A stretch of DNA of 64,000 nt, from NCBI GenBank assembly GCA_030386875.1, contig CM059558.1, positions 8,813,501 to 8,877,500 of the forward strand. Direction: 5' to 3'. Of this stretch, positions 58,565 to 64,000 are shown in pieces. Under the pieces are notes generated by a model. It was not told where the DNA came from and did no database searches. It saw nothing but the letters and a program-made list of their open reading frames with translations. The DNA is from Morinoia aosen (Eukaryota; Arthropoda; Malacostraca; Amphipoda; Talitridae). The stretch's first letter is position 1. Each line of letters starts with the position of its first letter. The translations under genes were made by a program, and so were the position numbers.

Positions 58565-61105
58565 CTAGATAAATTTCAGATGTGAATTTGAATCATTAGA
58601 GATTGTACCCGCTGAATAAAAATTTACTACTTTCCAAGAGACGCATGCAGGAGGCACAGAAATGTCTCGGTACTTTCTGAGCGGATGTTCCCCTGTAGGC
58701 CTCTCCTGCTGTTGTTTGCCAAGGTTACTCGCAATATAGGCTCGATTTAGTACGTGTTCAGGTAGAATGTCGCTGCGTAGTTTTCGTTTTGTGTGGAAGC
58801 TTCTTTCGATCATTTGGCTCGACCTGCAGCAAATATTGACCTGCAGCAAAATACTCTATCAATTTGACGCCTCTTTCAGCAATGTGTTGATCACTTTCAT
58901 GTGGTTGACCACATTCTTTGCAATCCAAAAAACTTTTTCCAAAGGCCGATCTTCCACTGGTTTGCTCAAAAATCGCTAAGATAATCCGCACTTTTTAAGG
59001 AAGACATGGTGTTAGCAGTAACAAAATCTTCAATCTGCTTCTGGTCTATGTTTCTTAAATCTGTTTGAGGTTTCTTTGGCACATCTGAATCTGCTGGTAG
59101 AGCCTCCTCCATTGTTTTTAGTATCATGACTGACTTCATCATCAAAGAAAGCTAGAGCAATCAATTCTTCTTTGAGATATCGTAAGTGATTCTTGAATTT
59201 TTGTACAATAGTTTTTGTTAGTTGTTCTTTTCTAATTTTGTAAAATAAGTAAAGAGCTTCGTGGTTCTTTGGGTGCACGAAAGGGTAGTTCGAAAACGCG
59301 TTGGCTTGTCTAAACGGTTCTATGCCAATGTTATACAAGTATTTAAAATCGGGCACTGACAACACAATTTAATTATTAACTTAAATTGAGCAAATTAGGC
59401 GTTTTAATTAACTTAGAATTCAAACTATTTACATTAAAACCTGTCACACACACATTGAATCACTCTAGGAATGGTCACTCGCTGTAAACTCAACCGGCAT
59501 GAGAGAAGTTCAGAACCTCACGGAATCATCAGCTCGTTACGAGTACAATGACATCACATGAAGAAACTAATGCAAGAATCCACGTACAAAAATGTACTCA
59601 TTGCACACGCATGAGCTGCGCTACATAAAGTTTATTGAGCAGAGACCATTACGAGGAGCAGCGCAGGCAGCGCTGATATTTGAGAGCCGATATTTGATGT
59701 CAATTGGAACAGCAGAACAGCAAGTGTTCGTCAGGCTCTTTTTTGTTGATGTTTTTAATTGTTTTTTGAACTTGGAGATTTTCATTGCACATAAAAGGTC
59801 CGCCATCCACCTATCCAACTATGACATGCGCCAGGTTTTTTGTATTTTATTCCAGCTGTTGGAGTCCCCCTGACAAGATTATTGTGAGTTCCATTAACTC
59901 CTTATTAACGTTGCGAGGCTGTTGTTCGTTCATTAGCCTTGCTGCACTCGCAATTATTTGATTTATTTCCTTCTTTTCCTGTTTAGAGTCATTTTGTTTA
60001 CAATTTTAATCAAAATTATACAATTTTAAAATTTTAATCAAATCTATCAAATACAGTCAAATCTAGCCTATTCCAGTTTGTTTGGAATCGTTTGAAGAAC
60101 TGCACATCTGGACCTGGGGACGGCTGTACTGTAGGAGACACCGCAGCTGCTGAGAGGCCTTCAGCCATTTATTTGGTGGCCGCATGGACACCGTTGTAAA
60201 TCTTCCTCCATTTTCTGCGCAATTAGACCATAGGTTCCATTTTTGCGACCTGTGTATGATGGCGTCATATCAGAGCACATTCCTTTTACATGATCTGTTG
60301 AATTTCAATTAGATGTTGCTAAATACATAGCTTCTGTAGTGTCTTTACCTGTTCCTTTGTCTACTTTTGGCGCTCCAAGCAGTTGCTTATCTTCTTCCCA
60401 AGGATTAGAACTGGCAAACGGTCAACTGCTTCGTTTCCAGTAATGTCTTCTGGATATGTGTCATCCTAGATCAAAGATCAAGGGTTGGTCAGTTTCAAAT
60501 TTTTTAGAGATTTTCTCTAATATTTTCCCGATATTTCTGTCTTGCTCTTCTCATTTTTGAGTAGCTTATGCTGTAAACCTCGGGATCTTGCCTGCGTTTG
60601 CTTTCGCATGCATAAGGATTAGGACAGCAGATCAGTCGCTTATTTTCGTCCCATCTAATGACGAGACTAGAGTGTCACTCAGAACTTTCTTCTTGTTGCT
60701 TGGTGGCCGTTGCTTTGATGTTGAGGGTGCGCCAGATCTGGCTCTTCACATCAGCTGCTGCACCAGTCGGTGAGCTGCTATACAGCTGCTGCTGCTGCAG
60801 CGACTTGTTAGCAGGCCTGCTTTATGAAACGAACTTGGTTGACTAACTTGTCAATGTAAAGCTTGTTGCTTTTTGCATCCTCTTCTTCGAGCTTAGCATT
60901 TTCCTTGTCTGCTCCCGTCAATGTTTCCCTTACGACCCTCTTTTTGTAGACGGAAAAACTCTCATTTTCTTCAATAGGTATTTTGTTTGCATTACATGAG
61001 CAAACATAGAAAAACAAATAAATTAGGAGACATTCTGTGATAGTATGATAGAGAGACAAAGGCCAAGCTTTGGTAGAAATTGTCACGAGAAAAGGTCCCG
61101 TCACC
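58565..61105 (-). pseudogene. Degraded copy of a multi-copy insect transposase-like protein gene
   Basis: Pieces on the minus strand fall in the expected order. First (about 60800-61100) comes ENESFSVYKKRVVRETLTGA and a linker. Next (60060-60560) is a stretch with remains of GVPK(V/L)xxGTG, CSDMTPSYTGRKNGT and DVQFFKRFQTNWNRLD. Then follows the best kept block (59030-59365), with LYNIGIEPFRQANAF and EELIALAFFDDEVS. Last (58760-58990) is AERGVKLIEYF and YLLQVE. From memory these blocks belong to an uncharacterised protein family present in many copies in aphids, cockroaches and other invertebrates, with a hallmark D-T-T-x-S-N-T-G box and C-terminal AERG-K-LI; its numbers suggest a DNA transposon. 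This copy has many stops and frame changes. No terminal repeats were identified. Confidence 0.6.
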
Positions 61106-62490
61106 TTGTTAACATTTTATTAACAAGAAGATCAGGTTCTCGGAATTGAGGGAATGGCAAACCTCCATGACATTACACAATACACAAAAATGTGAGGATG
61201 TATGAAGAACACAGTTACTAAGAACAAAAAAAAAACAATGATTGTATACTTAAATTAGAGCTGTACTCACCGATGATGGTTGACTCGACTTACACAGCGC
61301 ATTTTCTGAGCGCCCTCCGTGGTGTTACGATTGATCGCTTCTAACATTGTGGGGCATGATACACAGGGTAAAATATGCTAACATTTATGATTTCCAGCTA
61401 TACATCATACAAACATCAATGAGCGTACACACAATGAATGGTATTAGGAATGATGCAAATTAAGTAATGGAATCAAAACAGCATACGTCAAATGACTTAC
61501 ATCACATAACTATACTGTATGTTTCGGCTGGCCAGCCTTTCCCCGCATGTTGCTTACACACCCAAACATAACACAAATAAGGCCTACAATATCTTAGCGC
61601 TTCCAGCAGCACAGTGGGCAATGGTCACTTCAACCACAAACATTCGTCCGCGACTCGCTTCAGTTCAAAGGCCTGTCTTATTCACTGTTCAGAAAATGTC
61701 TAGTGATGACGTTATATTGCTCATTCCGCTTCAGTATATTCACACGTCGATTTCCTTTCATTCGAGCTGATCAATCCTCAGATATATGACTCCGTCCAGC
61801 CTGTTAAAGACAAAAATTTAACTTGTTACTTTTAATCGCGTCATTAACGTCCCCTCAAATATCTCAAATTTTTACTTCACTGAATGACATTGAAATTTCA
61901 CAATATTTATCTCAAAACATCATTTCCAAAGGAAACTATATTTCTCTTACCCTCCCCTCTAGTGTGGCATCTCCGTTCCATCAAATGATTCATACAATTT
62001 GGTCGATTTGGTCATCTCCCCTTAGTGAACGTGGTAAAGGGAACACGTAAAATTTCCTCTCTGCAAGTGAAACGAGAAAATGTATGAATTTCTGGATTTA
62101 CATTATAGCGTAAACTTTAGTATAATTTTCGATATAGCCACTTTTTCATTATTTCTTTAAGCACGTTGGTTACTGCGAACACACTCGCGTTTTATTTCTT
62201 ATACTTCGCGCCACGGCGTTGACTGTCGAACTGCCTCTTGTACATCACGATGCCTAGCGTATATTTTGAGGGTTGTCCGCTCTCTCATATTCGACCTATA
62301 GGATTCTTCGGATCTCGAAAGCGACCGCCTACCTCTTTCTAATTGGTAGTCCCGTAGCTCGCCTTTATTTCTTTCTTTGCTTCATTGTTTCTCACGCTCA
62401 AGCTCCTTCCAAACCGTTGGTTTGCCGCCTCTCTAGGCTTAAGTGTCTCGATTTATGTGCGTCGACAAGGCGACTTTGTTTGCGAATGAG
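61106..62490. other. Intergenic, no gene recognised
   Basis: Short overlapping frames only (under 130 codons), with no splice or domain support. Nothing repetitive noted until the large hairpin begins at 62491. Confidence 0.4.
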
Positions 62491-63365
62491 TAGGCATTTT
62501 CCCGAACGTCTAAAGTTTCCAAGGGCTCGCCCGAATGAAAAAATTGCTAACCACAAAATAGACCTCTCCAGAAACAACACAGCTTATGGTCCAAATGTAT
62601 ACAAAGCCTTTCTCACTACACCTATATTTGTTGGCTTTGCATTAGGGCGATTTTCCTAGCAAAGGGATCGCGTCGTTCTCGGGACAAGTCGGTCTATAAA
62701 TCTGTCAAGCTCACACAAGCTTCTAGGGACAAGTCGGTCTATAAATCTGTCAAGCTCACACAAGCTGACACACACACAAACATACAGCCCCGTACTGCTG
62801 GAACTTACTAAGATGTTTCACCGGACCAATTTTTGAGTGAGCACAAAATTTATTACACACAATTAAAAGATTTATTACACATGATTACAATTTTTCCCAA
62901 AATCCTCATTTTCAATTCGAAAAAATTGATTATTCTGTCGAGAATATGTTAAGAATAATCAATTTTTTCGAATTGAAAATGAGGATTTAGGGAAAAATTT
63001 TAATCGTGTGTAATAAATCTTTTAAAGGTGTGTAATAAATTTTGTGCTCACTTAAAAATTGGTCCGGTGAAACATCTTAGTAAGTTCCAGCAGTACGGGG
63101 CTGTATGTTTGTGTGTGTGTCAGCTTGTGTGAGCTTGACAGATTTATAGACCGACTTGTCCCTTGGAAACCCGAGAACGACGCGATCCCTTTGCTAGGAA
63201 AATCGCCCTAATGCAAAGCCAATGAATATAGGTGTAGTGAGAAAGGCTTTGTATACATTTGGACCATAAGCTGTGTTGTTTCTGGAGAGGTCTATTTTGT
63301 GCTGTTAGCAAATTTTTTCATTCGGGCGAGCCCTTGGAAACTTTAGACGTTCGGAAAAATGCCTA
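62491..63365. repeat. Long near-perfect inverted repeat (hairpin), arms about 430 bp
   Basis: The left arm 62491-62936 (starting TAGGCATTTTCCCGAACGTC) and right arm 62952-63365 are reverse complements with few differences, separated by a 15-base loop (62937-62951). The arms differ in length because the left one has a 45-bp tandem duplication (GGGACAAGTCGGTCTATAAA... twice at about 62678-62765) and lacks a 10-bp TTTCCAAGGG present in the right. The short loop and high identity mean it is recent or under gene conversion. No coding content is evident. Confidence 0.95.
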
Positions 63366-63720
63366 ATGGCGACAATGGACAAATATAATATTTACGTGAA
63401 TCAAAGGAAAAGTTCCACCAGATTAACTACGTTAAATTTTGATGCATCCAGAATTCTTCGGTTAAACGGGGAGAGAGAGAGGACGATAGAGAGAGGATAA
63501 TGGAAATCATAAAATTGATGTTCACTGCTGGTGAAAAGCCAGCCCTCGGGGACAGTTTAACTCACTGATCAGCGCTCGTTTGTGCCCTATTCTTTAGCCT
63601 GGCGTGTAAGTGACATAGCGGTTCAAGTTTTCTGTCTTATAGATTAGAGTGAAAGAGAATGGCTCAGCGCACACCACTTCTCATGTTCGTATATAAACGA
63701 TATTGGACTTGTAAAATGAC
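63366..63720. repeat. Third, diverged copy of the tRNA-Val flank
   Basis: GGACAAATATAATATT, TTAATTTTGATGC-like and TTCTTCGGTT(G/A)AA recur here in the same order as in 50634-50978 (right arm of the tRNA palindrome), leading in both cases into a minus-strand tRNA-Val(CAC). Divergence is much higher than between the palindrome arms. Confidence 0.8.
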
Positions 63721-63793
63721 TGTTTCCGCCCGGGATCTAACCGGGGACCTTGCGCGTGTGAGGCGCACGTGATAACCACTACACTACGGAAAC
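63721..63793 (-). pseudogene. tRNA-Val (CAC) with damaged T-loop
   Basis: Identical to the other CAC genes except that the T-loop reads GGTTAGATCCC instead of GGTTCGATCCC. This changes C56, an almost invariant base that pairs with G19 and is central to the B-box promoter. The acceptor and anticodon arms are intact and a TTTT terminator remains (GTCATTTTAC on minus). Probably poorly transcribed or non-functional; a sequencing error at one base would also explain it. Confidence 0.75.
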
Positions 63794-64000
63794 GATATTT
63801 TCCGAAATAAGTGGGAACATAGAATTTATAACAATATTTTTTAACAGTACCACCAAAAAATTAGTATGAAGTTGCCATGCTTCAAGGTAAAACTTTCGCA
63901 GCGTCGAAAAAATAGTGAAAATGTGCTGGAAAAGGAAAATACATCGCAACACTTTACCCATATCATACAGCTGTGGACGGCGCATAAACGACACTCAAAT
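63794..64000. other. Window end, nothing recognised
   Basis: AT-rich unique sequence after the last tRNA copy. Confidence 0.4.

Overview
The window looks like insect nuclear DNA with a large, repeat-loaded genome. The signs are a GT-AG spliced gene with 6 kb introns, eukaryotic tRNA genes with internal promoters and T-run terminators, degraded LINE and Tc1/mariner transposases, small inverted-repeat transposons, and pentamers resembling the insect telomere repeat TTAGG. A polyneopteran (cockroach, termite or stick-insect type) is a guess only. Tandem arrays fill roughly 24 kb (about 37%). The very long open frames inside them are artefacts of repeat units without stop codons.

Layout: 1-3.58 kb, no supported gene. 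3.58-8.23 kb, compound minisatellite. 9.85-25.06 kb, part of one plus-strand gene whose exons I place at 9852-9902 (tentative), 16396-18522 and 24931-25061; all junctions agree in phase. The product starts with a possible PP1-docking GILK motif, has a long disordered Ser-rich region, and runs into leucine-rich repeats; the 3' end is not found. Its introns hold foldback/MITE elements, a TTAGG-like array, and 42-, 61-, 13-, 41- and 37-bp minisatellites, the last ending about 60 bp before the LRR exon. 25.7-27 kb, tRNA-Asp (minus) and tRNA-Gly (plus). 27.4-27.85 kb, G/T-only array. 28.6-31 kb, degraded LINE with a nested TTAA-flanked MITE. 31.5 kb, mariner-type transposase tail.

34.3-48.4 kb is a 14 kb satellite of 209 copies of a 67-bp monomer. 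By register the only net length changes are four 5-bp insertions. It carries 4-mer and larger higher-order repeats and is bracketed by diverged copies of a larger unit from which it probably grew.

49.0-64.0 kb is a tRNA-Val neighbourhood: six sound genes (CAC and TAC anticodons), one Val-bodied pseudo-tRNA with a CGC anticodon, and one CAC copy with a damaged T-loop. Four of them form a 2.5 kb palindrome whose halves match base-for-base in spacing. Between them lie a Tc1 transposase remnant split by the same MITE family seen in the LINE, an AT-rich foldback region, a degraded copy of a multi-copy insect transposase-like gene (58.6-61.1 kb), and an 875-bp near-perfect hairpin beside the last tRNA copy.
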